DNA of 64,000 nt from NCBI GenBank assembly GCA_037179385.1, contig CM074185.1:9109371-9173370 (forward strand), read 5' to 3'. The first letter of the stretch is position 1; the number at the start of each line of letters is the position of its first letter. Shown here in pieces: positions 1-11,993 of the stretch. The position numbers were made by a program, and so were the translations under genes. Below the pieces are notes generated by a model. That model saw only the letters and a list, made by a program, of their open reading frames with translations. It did no database searches and was not told the DNA's origin. Origin of the DNA: Holothuria scabra (lineage: Eukaryota; Echinodermata; Holothuroidea; Aspidochirotida; Holothuriidae).

Positions 1-2287
1 TGTGAGATGCACAACAAAAATGTCACAAATTATTGAGCAATGTACCAAATTATTTCAAATGGATAAATATCAACAATTTATTTATCGGCTCAAGAATGTC
101 CCAGGAAGATGGGAGTTGGATTGTAAGAATTCAATTTCTCCGGATTTTCAGACATAATAACTCATGATATACAGGCTACATAATCGACTTGAAGTCAGAA
201 ATATAAGGGTCACTTTAATATAATCCATGATGTGCATTTCTTTTATTTACTGGGTTTCATAATATTTGAAAATAATTCATACAGTTTACACAAATAGTAA
301 TGGAATATAATATAATACGAAGACATTAAGGAAGTATATAAGCACTCTGAAATACTCAGAGATCTTATCGTGTGAGGTGCTGCCGAGGAAAAAGAAAAAT
401 ACATAAATCAAGCTGAGGCAGTATACCCGAAGACGGTGATATTACGTACGAACACGAAAAACTGTTCACCTTCGACCTTTAACACCTGCTCGGTTCAACG
501 GTCCCCTGATCCCTTCCTAATTATCATTGATTCTTGCTCATCCTTGTCCCCACATACCCTACCTTTACCCACAATACTCTGCGCATGCATTACAAATTAA
601 CCCATTTAGGTGGTATTTGTTTGGAATTAGAAATCAAAGCAGCATCAGTTAAGACTGTCTTGAAAATTTTTATTCCCAGCTGGGGCGTTCTTGTCTTTTT
701 CTCTAATTATGGGAGCATATCCCAATGAGCAGGTGCATTTATTCGTCCGTTTGTTTGCCCTCAGATAGAGCACTTAAAGGAACCATTTTTTAATATGATA
801 GAGAATAGGATGGGGTGTTTTGTAATCATTTAATAAAATTATATTAAATAAAGTGCCATTGGTGAGACAATGGGCTTAATTGAAGCGGTTCTGTGGAAAT
901 TATGGGCTTTAGACGCTGGCGGAGGCATACCAACTTTTAGTCAAAAACAAGGCTCGGAAAAGGGTGATTGAACTTTGAGTTGAAATAGAGAAAATCTTCA
1001 CGGTCATGATGTAGAAAATTGAAAAGGCCATGAATGGCCAACTTGTCAGCTTTCATGTGAGTGTTTGCTTGCACCCTGCGAAAACTTCGACAAGCTTTTA
1101 GAGGCCCGTTTACTTTTTGGATTAAATGTATAAGTCAACGGAGGAATTAATGGGGATATGTGCCTTATGTACCGTGCTTCTTGTGTTTTTAGATTTTATA
1201 AAAGGTGGCGCCTCACACACACAAGAAACAAACAAACAAACAAACAAACAAACAAAAGATTGAAGCCAAGCGTTCAAGGTCTCTGGCCGGTTGTGTGTCC
1301 TGTCAACTACAACAGAGAACCAACTCAGGCGCCTCTCTAGTACCCTTCTGCATACAGTGACGCTCAGCGTGCTTTGTATACGACAGCAATCTTTCCTCGG
1401 GACTCCCCTCAAGGACCGGCGATACATTGGGGAGGAACACTACTCGCCTCCCAGTGCAATCAGAGTAGGACCATGTGTGAACACTACCGTCCGGTTTGGC
1501 GTCAACGTGCCGCACAGGGTGTAGTAGGGGATGTCTTATATAGCTTGAACATCTGTATTATCACACGTTAGAGTAGAATTTTCAAAGTACAAATTTCAGC
1601 CAGATGTAGTGTTAGCAGAAAGGAATAATGTTTATTCAATACTCGTAGATTAAGTTTTCAATTATTTTTGCATGTTTCGTGACAAGATTTTCCTCTACGA
1701 CTAATGTTTCTTCTTAATATTTCTCATTTTCGGTCCAAGTGGGGGCTTATGTTAAAGAAACGTCACTAGAACGTCACTAGAACGTCACAACATTTCTGGT
1801 TCGTAGTAAATCTGGAAGTTTGTTGTACGGTACGTGCTGTAGGATAATTTACATTGAGGACAGTTAAACCCACTGAGGTAACTGGAACTTAACACAATGT
1901 TTATGTTATACATCTGTCGAGGTTTATTTCATTTTATAAATGAAACATTTTCTAGGATCTTGTCTCAGATCTGGATAATTTGCCTAAAAGAGGTTGTCTC
2001 ATTATTTATTAGGGAGTATCTTACTTTTAATTAATTTTTGTAATGATAGAAAGAAAGCCGTTCTGAAAAATTTTTAAGAACTTTTTCAATAAATGGTTGA
2101 AAAATAATGCTAAATGGGTAATTTTAAGAACGACACAACATTTACAATTAAAATACCTAGAATTAAAATAATCATCCCTATTAGTGTAATGGATCAGGTC
2201 ATATCGTGCAGACCTACAAAGTTTGGGACAAAATTCATTTCCTGGCGCACGTAATTTTGCAGCATGAAGATAGAGTACAGCTATTCC

Positions 2288-2410
2288 GCTGGTTCTAAAG
2301 TTTTGTTTTCGCCCCTTGGCTCTTCGCCAGAGAGTCAAGGGGACTTTTAGAAAAAAAAAGTTTCGCCGAACGGCCCTTTGCTTAGAGGGTCGGGAGGGCT
2401 TAAGAAAAAA
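2288..2410 (+). repeat. SINE 3' tails (types B and A) in unit 1
   Basis: Two SINE 3' ends lie back to back. The type B tail (about 2301-2353) contains CGCCCCTTGGCTCTTCGCC and ends GGGGACTTTTAGAAAAA. The type A tail (about 2362-2410) contains CGCCGAACGGCCC and GGGTCGGGAGG and ends in an A-run. Both lack their heads. Equivalent segments lie just before 5409, 8414 and 11403 in units 2-4. Confidence 0.75.
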
Positions 2411-2580
2411 GCTTCTCGGCTCTTAGGCTGAGAACATGTGCAAAATCTGTTCTATTCATCCAGTCTAGAACCAGAGCCGTACATGACACACCAATGATGT
2501 AAATAGCCTGAGGGCCGTGAGGTTGGTCAAGTATTGTCTTTTGGTAGACGAAACTCAGACAATCTTGGACAAAGCTAGAT
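2411..2580 (+). repeat. U2-snRNA-headed SINE, diverged head, unit 1
   Basis: Begins GCTTCTCGGCTCTTAGGCTG, a diverged form of U2 snRNA nucleotides 4-23, followed by ATCTGTTCT as in U2. The body contains GACACACCAATGATGTAAAT, as in the other type A copies, then GAGGTTGGTCAAGTATTGTC. It directly follows the A-rich end of another tail, so the SINEs sit in tandem. Equivalents are at 5409, 8414 and 11403. Confidence 0.75.
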
Positions 2581-2796
2581 GGAGCATCCCCCACCCCCTC
2601 CGGCTCGCCGTGCAATGTTGGAAATTATAAGGCCAACTCAGGGCCCACCATTTTCTTTGAGACCCAATATGGTACTGGGGGACGCAAGTTTCGAAAATCG
2701 CTGTTTTCTGTCGAAAAAAAAAAGAACATTTCAAAGGTGGAGGGTGGGGATACGCGGCGGGGGGGGGGCAGGTCGTGTATATAGCCCTGTGTGGGT

Positions 2797-2998
2797 GGAC
2801 TTTAGAAAAAGAAAGGTTCTTTGCCAGAAAGTCGGGAGGACTTTAGAAAAATGAGCTTGGTTGGGCCGGCCTTTTGGCTAAGATCATTTGTAGTATCTGT
2901 TCTTTTCCAGTTTAGAATGGAGCCATTCGTGACACACCAATTACGGTATGTTTTAATGGTCTGAGGGCCTTAAGATAGGTCAAGTGTTGTCCTTTGAG
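2797..2998 (+). repeat. SINE tail followed by well-preserved U2 head, unit 1
   Basis: A type A tail (about 2797-2850) is followed at 2867 by a sequence matching U2 snRNA nucleotides about 9-50: CGGCCTTTTGGCTAAGATCA, then TGTAGTATCTGTTCTT and CAGTTTA. The GTAGTA branchpoint-recognition hexamer of U2 is intact. No Sm site or 3' U2 domain follows, so this is a SINE head, not a U2 gene. The SINE body is cut at the unit junction (about 2998). Equivalents start at 5865, 8865 and 11859. Confidence 0.8.
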
Positions 2999-3001
2999 TG
3001 A

Positions 3002-5999
3002 TGTGAGATGCACAACAAAAATGTCACAAATTATTGAGCAATGTACCAAATTATTTCAAATGGATAAATATCAACAATTTATTTATCGGCTCAAGAATGT
3101 CCCAGGAAGATGGGAGTTGGATTGTAAGAATTCAATTTCTCCGGATTTTCAGACATAATAACTCATGATATACAGGCTACATAATCGACTTGAAGTTAGA
3201 AATATAAGGGTCACTTTAATATAATCCATGATGTGCATTTCTTTTATTTACTGGGTTTCATAATATTTGAAAATAATTCATACAGTTTACACAAATAGTA
3301 ATGGAATATAATATAATACGAAGACATTAAGGAAGTATATAAGCACTCTGAAATACTCAGAGATCTTATCGTGTGAGGTGCTGCCGAGGAAAAAGAAAAA
3401 TACATAAATCAAGCTGAGGCAGTATACCCGAAGACGGTGATATTACGTACGAACACGAAAAACTGTTCACCTTCGACCTTTAACACCTGCTCGGTTCAAC
3501 GGTCCCCTGATCCCTTCCTAATTATCATTGATTCTTGCTCATCCTTGTCCCCACATACCCTACCTTTACCCACAATACTCTGCGCATGCATTACAAATTA
3601 ACCCATTTAGGTGGTATTTGTTTGGAATTAGAAATCAAAGCAGCATCAGTTAAGACTGTCTTGAAAATTTTTATTCCCAGCTGGGGCGTTCTTGTCTTTT
3701 TCTCTAATTATGGGAGCATATCCCAATGAGCAGGTGCATTAATTCGTCCGTTTGTTCGCCCTCAGATAGAGCACTTAAAGGAACCATTTTTTAATATGAT
3801 AGAGAATAGGATGGGGTGTTTTGTAATCATTTAATAAAATTATATTAAATAAAGTGCCATTGGTGAGACAATGGGCTTAATTGAAGCGGTTCTGTGGAAA
3901 TTATGGGCTTTAGACGCTGGCGGAGGCATACCAACTTTTAGTCAAAAACAAGGCTCGGAAAAGGGTGATTGAACTTTGAGTTGAAATAGAGAAAATCTTC
4001 ACGGTCATGATGTAGAAAATTGAAAAGGCCATGAATGGCCAACTTGTCAGCTTTCATGTGAGTGTTTGCTTGCACCCTGCGAAAACTTCGACAAGCTTTT
4101 AGAGGCCCGTTTACTTTTTGGATTAAATGTATAAGTCAACGGAGGAATTAATGGGGATATGTGCCTTATTTACCGTGCTTCTTGTGTTTTTGATTTTATA
4201 AAAGGTGGCGCCTCACATACACAAGAAACAAAAACAAACAAACAAACAAACAAAAGATTGAAGCCAAGCGTTCAAGGTCTCTGGCCGGTTGTGTGTCCTG
4301 TCAACTACAACAGAGAACCAACTCAGGCGCCTCTCTAGTACCCTTCTGCATACAGTGACGCTCAGCGTGCTTTGTATACGACAGCAATCTTTCCTCGGGA
4401 CTCCCCTCAAGGACCGGCGATACATTGGGGAGGAACACTACTCGCCTCCCAGTGCAATCAGAGTAGGACCATGTGTGAACACTACCGTCCGGTTTGGCGT
4501 CAACGTGCCGCACAGGGTGTAGTAGGGGATGTCTTATATAGCTTGAACATCTGTATTATCACACGTTAGAGTAGAATTTTCAAAGTACAAATTTCAGCCA
4601 GATGTAGTGTTAGCAGAAAGGAATAATGTTTATTCAATACTCGTAGATTAAGTTTTCAATTATTTTTGCATGTTTCGTGACAAGATTTTCCTCTACGACT
4701 AATGTTTCTTCTTAATATTTCTCATTTTCGGTCCAAGTGGGGGCTTATGTTAAAGAAACGTCACTAGAACGTCACTAGAACGTCACAACATTTCTGGTTC
4801 GTAGTAAATCTGGAAGTTTGTTGTACGGTACGTGCTGTAGGATAATTTACATTGAGGACAGTTAAACCCACTGAGGTAACTGGAACTTAACACAATGTTT
4901 ATGTTATACATCTGTCGAGGTTTATTTCATTTTATAAATGAAACATTTTCTAGGATCTTGTCTCAGATCTGGATAATTTGCCTAAAAGAGGTTGTCTCAT
5001 TATTTATTAGGGAGTATCTTACTTTTAATTAATTTTTGTAATGATAGAAAGAAAGCCGTTCTGAAAAATTTTTAAGAACTTTTTCAATAAATGGTTGAAA
5101 AATAATGCTAAATGGGTAATTTTAAGAACGACACAACATTTACAATTAAAATACCTAGAATTAAAATAATCATCCCTATTAGTGTAATGGATCAGGTCAT
5201 ATCGTGCAGACCTACAAAGTTTGGGACAAAATTCATTTCCTGGCGCACGTAATTTTGCAGCATGAAGATAGAGTACAGCTATTCCGCTGGTTCTAAAGTT
5301 TTGTTTTCGCCCCTTGGCTCTTCGCCAGAGAGTCAAGGGGACTTTTAGAAAAAAAAAGTTTCGCCGAACGGCCCTTTGCTTAGAGGGTCGGGAGGGCTTA
5401 AGAAAAAAGCTTCTCGGCTCTTAGGCTGAGAACATGTGCAAAATCTGTTCTATTCATCCAGTCTAGAACCAGAGCCGTACATGACACACCAATGATGTAA
5501 ATAGCCTGAGGGCCGTGAGGTTGGTCAAGTATTGTCTTTTGGTAGACGAAACTCAGACAATCTTGGACAAAGCTAGATGGAGCATCCCCCACCCCTCCGG
5601 CTCGCCGTGCAATGTTGGAAATTATAAGGCCAACTCAGGGCCCACCATTTTCTTTGAGACCCAATATGGTACTGGGGGACGCAAGTTTCGAAAATTGCTG
5701 TTTTCTGTTGAAAAAAAAAAACATTTCAAAGGTGGAGGGTGGGGATACGCGGCGGGGGGGGGGGGGCAGGTCGTGTATACAGCCCTGTGTGGGTGGACTT
5801 TAGAAAAAGAAAGGTTCTTTGCCAGAAAGTCGGGAGGACTTTAGAAAAATGAGCTTGGTTGGGCCGGCCTTTTGGCTAAGATCATTTGTAGTATCTGTTC
5901 TTTTCCAGTTTAGAATGGAGCCATTCGTGACACACCAATTACGGTATGTTTTAATGGTCTGAGGGCCTTAAGATAGGTCAAGTGTTGTCCTTTGAGTGA
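3002..5999. repeat. Macrosatellite unit 2
   Basis: Complete unit. U2-like heads are at 5409 and 5865. It has a shorter (ACAA)n tract than unit 1 and a longer G tract near 5754-5766. Confidence 0.95.
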
Positions 6000-8999
6000 T
6001 GTGAGATGCACAACAAAAATGTCACAAATTATTGAGCAATGTACCAAATTATTTCAAATGGATAAATATCAACAATTTATTTATCGGCTCAAGAATGTCC
6101 CAGGAAGATGGGAGTTGGATTGTAAGAATTCAATTTCTCCGGATTTTCAGACATAATAACTCATGATATACAGGCTACATAATCGACTTGAAGTCAGAAA
6201 TATAAGGGTCACTTTAATATAATCCATGATGTGCATTTCTTTTATTTACTGGGTTTCATAATATTTGAAAATAATTCATACAGTTTACACAAATAGTAAT
6301 GGAATATAATATAATACGAAGACATTAAGGAAGTATATAAGCACTCTGAAATACTCAGAGATCTTATCGTGTGAGGTGCTGCCGAGGAAAAAGAAAAATA
6401 CATAAATCAAGCTGAGGCAGTATACCCGAAGACGGTGATATTACGTACGAACACGAAAAACTGTTCACCTTCGACCTTTAACACCTGCTCGGTTCAACGG
6501 TCCCCTGATCCCTTCCTAATTATCATTGATTCTTGCTCATCCTTGTCCCCACATACCCTACCTTTACCCACAATACTCTGCGCATGCATTACAAATTAAC
6601 CCATTTAGGTGGTATTTGTTTGGAATTAGAAATCAAAGCAGCATCAGTTAAGACTGTCTTGAAAATTTTTATTCCCAGCTGGGGCGTTCTTGTCTTTTTC
6701 TCTAATTATGGGGGCATATCCCAATGAGCAGGTGCATTAATTCGTCCGTTTGTTCGCCCTCAGACAGAGCACTTAAAGGAACCATTTTTTAATATGATAG
6801 AGAATAGGATGGGGTGTTTTGTAATCATTTAATAAAATTATATTAAATAAAGTGCCATTGGTGAGACAATGGGCTTAATTGAAGCGGTTCTGTGGAAATT
6901 ATGGGCTTTAGACGCTGGCGGAGGCATACCAACTTTTAGTCAAAAACAAGGCTCGGAAAAGGGTGATTGAACTTTGAGTTGAAATAGAGAAAATCTTCAC
7001 GGTCATGATGTAGAAAATTGAAAAGGCCATGAATGGCCAACTTGTCAGCTTTCATGTGAGTGTTTGCTTGCACCCTGCGAAAACTTCGACAAGCTTTTAG
7101 AGGCCCGTTTACTTTTTGGATTAAATGTATAAGTCAACGGAGGAATTAATGGGGATATGTGCCTTATTTACCGTGCTTCTTGTGTTTTTGATTTTATAAA
7201 AGGTGGCGCCTCACATACACAAGAAACAAAAACAAACAAACAAACAAACAAAAGATTGAAGCCAAGCGTTCAAGGTCTCTGGCCGGTTGTGTGTCCTGTC
7301 AACTACAACAGAGAACCAACTCAGGCGCCTCTCTAGTACCCTTCTGCATACAGTGACGCTCAGCGTGCTTTGTATACGACAGCAATCTTTCCTCGGGACT
7401 CCCCTCAAGGACCGGCGATACATTGGGGAGGAACACTACTCGCCTCCCAGTGCAATCAGAGTAGGACCATGTGTGAACACTACCGTCCGGTTTGGCGTCA
7501 ACGTGCCGCACAGGGTGTAGTAGGGGATGTCTTATATAGCTTGAACATCTGTATTATCACACGTTAGAGTAGAATTTTCAAAGTACAAATTTCAGCCAGA
7601 TGTAGTGTTAGCAGAAAGGAATAATGTTTATTCAATACTCGTAGATTAAGTTTTCAATTATTTTTGCATGTTTCGTGACAAGATTTTCCTCTACGACTAA
7701 TGTTTCTTCTTAATATTTCTCATTTTCGGTCCAAGTGGGGGCTTATGTTAAAGAAACGTCACTAGAACGTCACTAGAACGTCACAACATTTCTGGTTCGT
7801 AGTAAATCTGGAAGTTTGTTGTACGGTACGTGCTGTAGGATAATTTACATTGAGGACAGTTAAACCCACTGAGGTAACTGGAACTTAACACAATGTTTAT
7901 GTTATACATCTGTCGAGGTTTATTTCATTTTATAAATGAAACATTTTCTAGGATCTTGTCTCAGATCTGGATAATTTGCCTAAAAGAGGTTGTCTCATTA
8001 TTTATTAGGGAGTATCTTACTTTTAATTAATTTTTGTAATGATAGAAAGAAAGCCGTTCTGAAAAATTTTTAAGAACTTTTTCAATAAATGGTTGAAAAA
8101 TAATGCTAAATGGGTAATTTTAAGAACGACACAACATTTACAATTAAAATACCTAGAATTAAAATAATCATCCCTATTAGTGTAATGGATCAGGTCATAT
8201 CGTGCAGACCTACAAAGTTTGGGACAAAATTCATTTCCTGGCGCACGTAAGTTTGCAGCATGATGATAGAGTACAGCTATTCCGCTGGTTCTAAAGTTTT
8301 GTTTTCGCCCCTTGGCTCTTCGCCAGAGAGCCAGAGAGTCAAGGGGACTTTTACAAAAAAAGGTTTCGCCGAACGGCCCTTTCCTTAGAGGGTCGGGAGG
8401 GCTTTAGAAAAAAGCTTCTCGGCTCTTAGGCTGAGAACATGTGCAAAATCTGTTCTATTCATCCAGTCTAGAACCAGAGCCGTACATGACACACCAATGA
8501 TGTAAATAGCCTGAGGGCCGTGAGGTTGGTCAAGTATTGTCTTTTGGTAGACGAAACTCAGACAATCTTGGACAAAGCTAGATGGAGCATCCCCCACCCC
8601 CTCCGGCTCGCCGTGCAATGTTGGAAATTATAAGGCCAACTCAGGGCCCACCATTTTCTTTGAGACCCAATATGGTACTGGGGGACGCAAGTTTCGAAAA
8701 TCGCTGTTTTCTGTTGAAAAAAAAAAACATTTCAAAGGTGGAGGGTGGGGATACGCGGCGGGGGGGCAGGTCGTGTATATAGCCCTGTGTGGGTGGACTT
8801 TAGAAAAAGAAAGGTTCTTTGCCAGAAAGTCGGGAGGACTTTAGAAAAATGAGCTTGGTTGGGCCGGCCTTTTGGCTAAGATCATTTGTAGTATCTGTTC
8901 TTTTCCAGTTTAGAATGGAGCCATTCGTGACACACCAATTACGGTATGTTTTAATGGTCTGAGGGCCTTAAGATAGGTCAAGTGTTGTCCTTTGAGTGA
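6000..8999. repeat. Macrosatellite unit 3
   Basis: Complete unit. U2-like heads are at 8414 and 8865. It differs from units 1 and 2 by a small duplicated CCAGAGAG motif near 8322-8338 and a shorter G tract near 8760. Confidence 0.95.
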
Positions 9000-11993
9000 T
9001 GTGAGATGCACAACAAAAATGTCACAAATTATTGAGCAATGTACCAAATTATTTCAAATGGATAAATATCAACAATTTATTTATCGGCTCAAGAATGTCC
9101 CAGGAAGATGGGAGTTGGATTGTAAGAATTCAATTTCTCCGGATTTTCAGACATAATAACTCATGATATACAGGCTACATAATCGACTTGAAGTTAGAAA
9201 TATAAGGGTCACTTTAATATAATCCATGATGTGCATTTCCTTTATTTACTGGGTTTCATAATATTTGAAAATAATTCATACAGTTTACACAAATAGTAAT
9301 GGAATATAATATAATACGAAGACATTAAGGAAGTATATAAGCACTCTGAAATACTCAGAGATCTTATCGTGTGAGGTGCTGCCGAGGAAAAAGAAAAATA
9401 CATAAATCAAGCTGAGGCAGTATACCCGAAGACGGTGATATTACGTACGAACACGAAAAACTGTTCACCTTCGACCTTTAACACCTGCTCGGTTCAACGG
9501 TCCCCTGATCCCTTCCTAATTATCATTGATTCTTGCTCATCCTTGTCCCCACATACCCTACCTTTACCCACAATACTCTGCGCATGCATTACAAATTAAC
9601 CCATTTAGGTGGTATTTGTTTGGAATTAGAAATCAAAGCAGCATCAGTTAAGACTGTCTTGAAAATTTTTATTCCCAGCTGGGGCGTTCTTGTCTTTTTC
9701 TCTAATTATGGGGGCATATCCCAATGAGCAGGTGCATTAATTCGTCCGTTTGTTCGCCCTCAGACAGAGCACTTAAAGGAACCATTTTTTAATATGATAG
9801 AGAATAGGATGGGGTGTTTTGTAATCATTTAATAAAATTATATTAAATAAAGTGCCATTGGTGAGACAATGGGCTTAATTGAAGCGGTTCTGTGGAAATT
9901 ATGGGCTTTAGACGCTGGCGGAGGCATACCAACTTTTAGTCAAAAACAAGGCTCGGAAAAGGGTGATTGAACTTTGAGTTGAAATAGAGAAAATCTTCAC
10001 GGTCATGATGTAGAAAATTGAAAAGGCCATGAATGGCCAACTTGTCAGCTTTCATGTGAGTGTTTGCTTGCACCCTGCGAAAACTTCGACAAGCTTTTAG
10101 AGGCCCGTTTACTTTTTGGATTAAATGTATAAGTCAACGGAGGAATTAATGGGGATATGTGCCTTATTTACCGTGCTTCTTGTGTTTTTAGATTTTATAA
10201 AAGGTGGCGCCTCACACACACAAGAAACAAAAACAAACAAACAAACAAAAGATTGAAGCCAAGCGTTCAAGGTCTCTGGCCGGTTGTGTGTCCTGTCAAC
10301 TACAACAGAGAACCAACTCAGGCGCCTCTCTAGTACCCTTCTGCATACAGTGACGCTCAGCGTGCTTTGTATACGACAGCAATCTTTCCTCGGGACTCCC
10401 CTCAAGGACCGGCGATACATTGGGGAGGAACACTACTCGCCTCCCAGTGCAATCAGAGTAGGACCATGTGTGAACACTACCGTCCGGTTTGGCGTCAACG
10501 TGCCGCACAGGGTGTAGTAGGGGATGTCTTATATAGCTTGAACATCTGTATTATCACACGTTAGAGTAGAATTTTCAAAGTACAAATTTCAGCCAGATGT
10601 AGTGTTAGCAGAAAGGAATAATGTTTATTCAATACTCGTAGATTAAGTTTTCAATTATTTTTGCATGTTTCGTGACAAGATTTTCCTCTACGACTAATGT
10701 TTCTTCTTAATATTTCTCATTTTCGGTCCAAGTGGGGGCTTATGTTAAAGAAACGTCACTAGAACGTCACTAGAACGTCACAACATTTCTGGTTCGTAGT
10801 AAATCTGGAAGTTTGTTGTACGGTACGTGCTGTAGGATAATTTACATTGAGGACAGTTAAACCCACTGAGGTAACTGGAACTTAACACAATGTTTATGTT
10901 ATACATCTGTCGAGGTTTATTTCATTTTATAAATGAAACATTTTCTAGGATCTTGTCTCAGATCTGGATAATTTGCCTAAAAGAGGTTGTCTCATTATTT
11001 ATTAGGGAGTATCTTACTTTTAATTAATTTTTGAAATGATAGAAAGAAAGCCGTTCTGAAAAATTTTTAAGAACTTTTTCAATAAATGGTTAAAAAATAA
11101 TGCTAAATGGGTAATTTTAAGAACGACACAACATTTACAATTAAAATACCTAGAATTAAAATAATCATCCCTATTAGTGTAATGGATCAGGTCATATCGT
11201 GCAGACCTACAAAGTTTGGGACAAAATTCATTTCCTGGCGCACGTAATTTTGCAGCATGAAGATAGAGTACAGCTATTCCGCTGGTTCTAAAGTTTTGTT
11301 TTCGCCCCTTGGCTCTTCGCCAGAGAGTCAAGGGGACTTTTACAAAAAAAGGTTTCGCCGAACGGCCCTTTCCTTAGAGGGTCGGGAGGGCTTTAGAAAA
11401 AAGCTTCTCGGCTCTTAGGCTGAGAACATGTGCAAAATCTGTTCTATTCATCCAGTCTAGAACCAGAGCCGTACATGACACACCAATGATGTAAATAGCC
11501 TGAGGGCCGTGAGGTTGGTCAAGTATTGTCTTTTGGTAGACGAAACTCAGACAATCTTGGACAAAGCTAGATGGAGCATCCCCCACCCCCTCCGGCTCGC
11601 CGTGCAATGTTGGAAATTATAAGGCCAACTCAGGGCCCACCATTTTCTTTGAGACCCAATATGGTACTGGGGGACGCAAGTTTCGAAAATCGCTGTTTTC
11701 TGTTGAAAAAAAAAAACATTTCAAAGGTGGAGGGTGGGGATACGCGGCGGGGGGGGGGGGCAGGTTGTGTATATAGCCCTGTGTGGGTGGACTTTAGAAA
11801 AAGAAAGGTTCTTTGCCAGAAAGTCGGGAGGACTTTAGAAAAATGAGCTTGGTTGGGCCGGCCTTTTGGCTAAGATCATTTGTAGTATCTGTTCTTTTCC
11901 AGTTTAGAATGGAGCCATTCGTGACACACCAATTACGGTATGTTTTAATGGTCTGAGGGCCTTAAGATAGGTCAAGTGTTGTCCTTTGAGTGA
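9000..11993. repeat. Macrosatellite unit 4
   Basis: Complete unit. U2-like heads are at 11403 and 11859. It shares a shortened (ACAA)n tract with unit 5, so units 4 and 5 look more closely related to each other than to units 1-3. Confidence 0.95.

Larger units (their letters stand above)
1..3001. repeat. Macrosatellite unit 1
   Basis: Complete unit. Landmarks are the (ACAA)n tract near 1221-1257, a triplicated 11-bp motif (ACGTCACTAGA type) near 1763-1790, U2-like SINE heads at 2411 and 2867, and a G-rich tract at about 2757-2769. The same landmarks recur in each later unit. Confidence 0.95.

Noticed and set aside
1000..1060. C/D snoRNA in the macrosatellite unit (CATGATGTA ... CAACTTGTCAG)
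   Set aside because: The C box is incomplete, no D-box CTGA lies at a proper distance, and there is no terminal stem.
534..2854. Open frames of 60-103 codons repeated in each macrosatellite unit
   Set aside because: Short, overlapping on both strands, low-complexity or SINE-derived, with no domain. Their conservation follows from the near-identity of the units, not from coding selection.
2867..2998. Functional U2 snRNA genes in the 3-kb units
   Set aside because: Only the first ~50 nt of U2 are present. There is no Sm site, no U2 3' stem-loops and no visible snRNA promoter element in the position expected, and the body continues as SINE.
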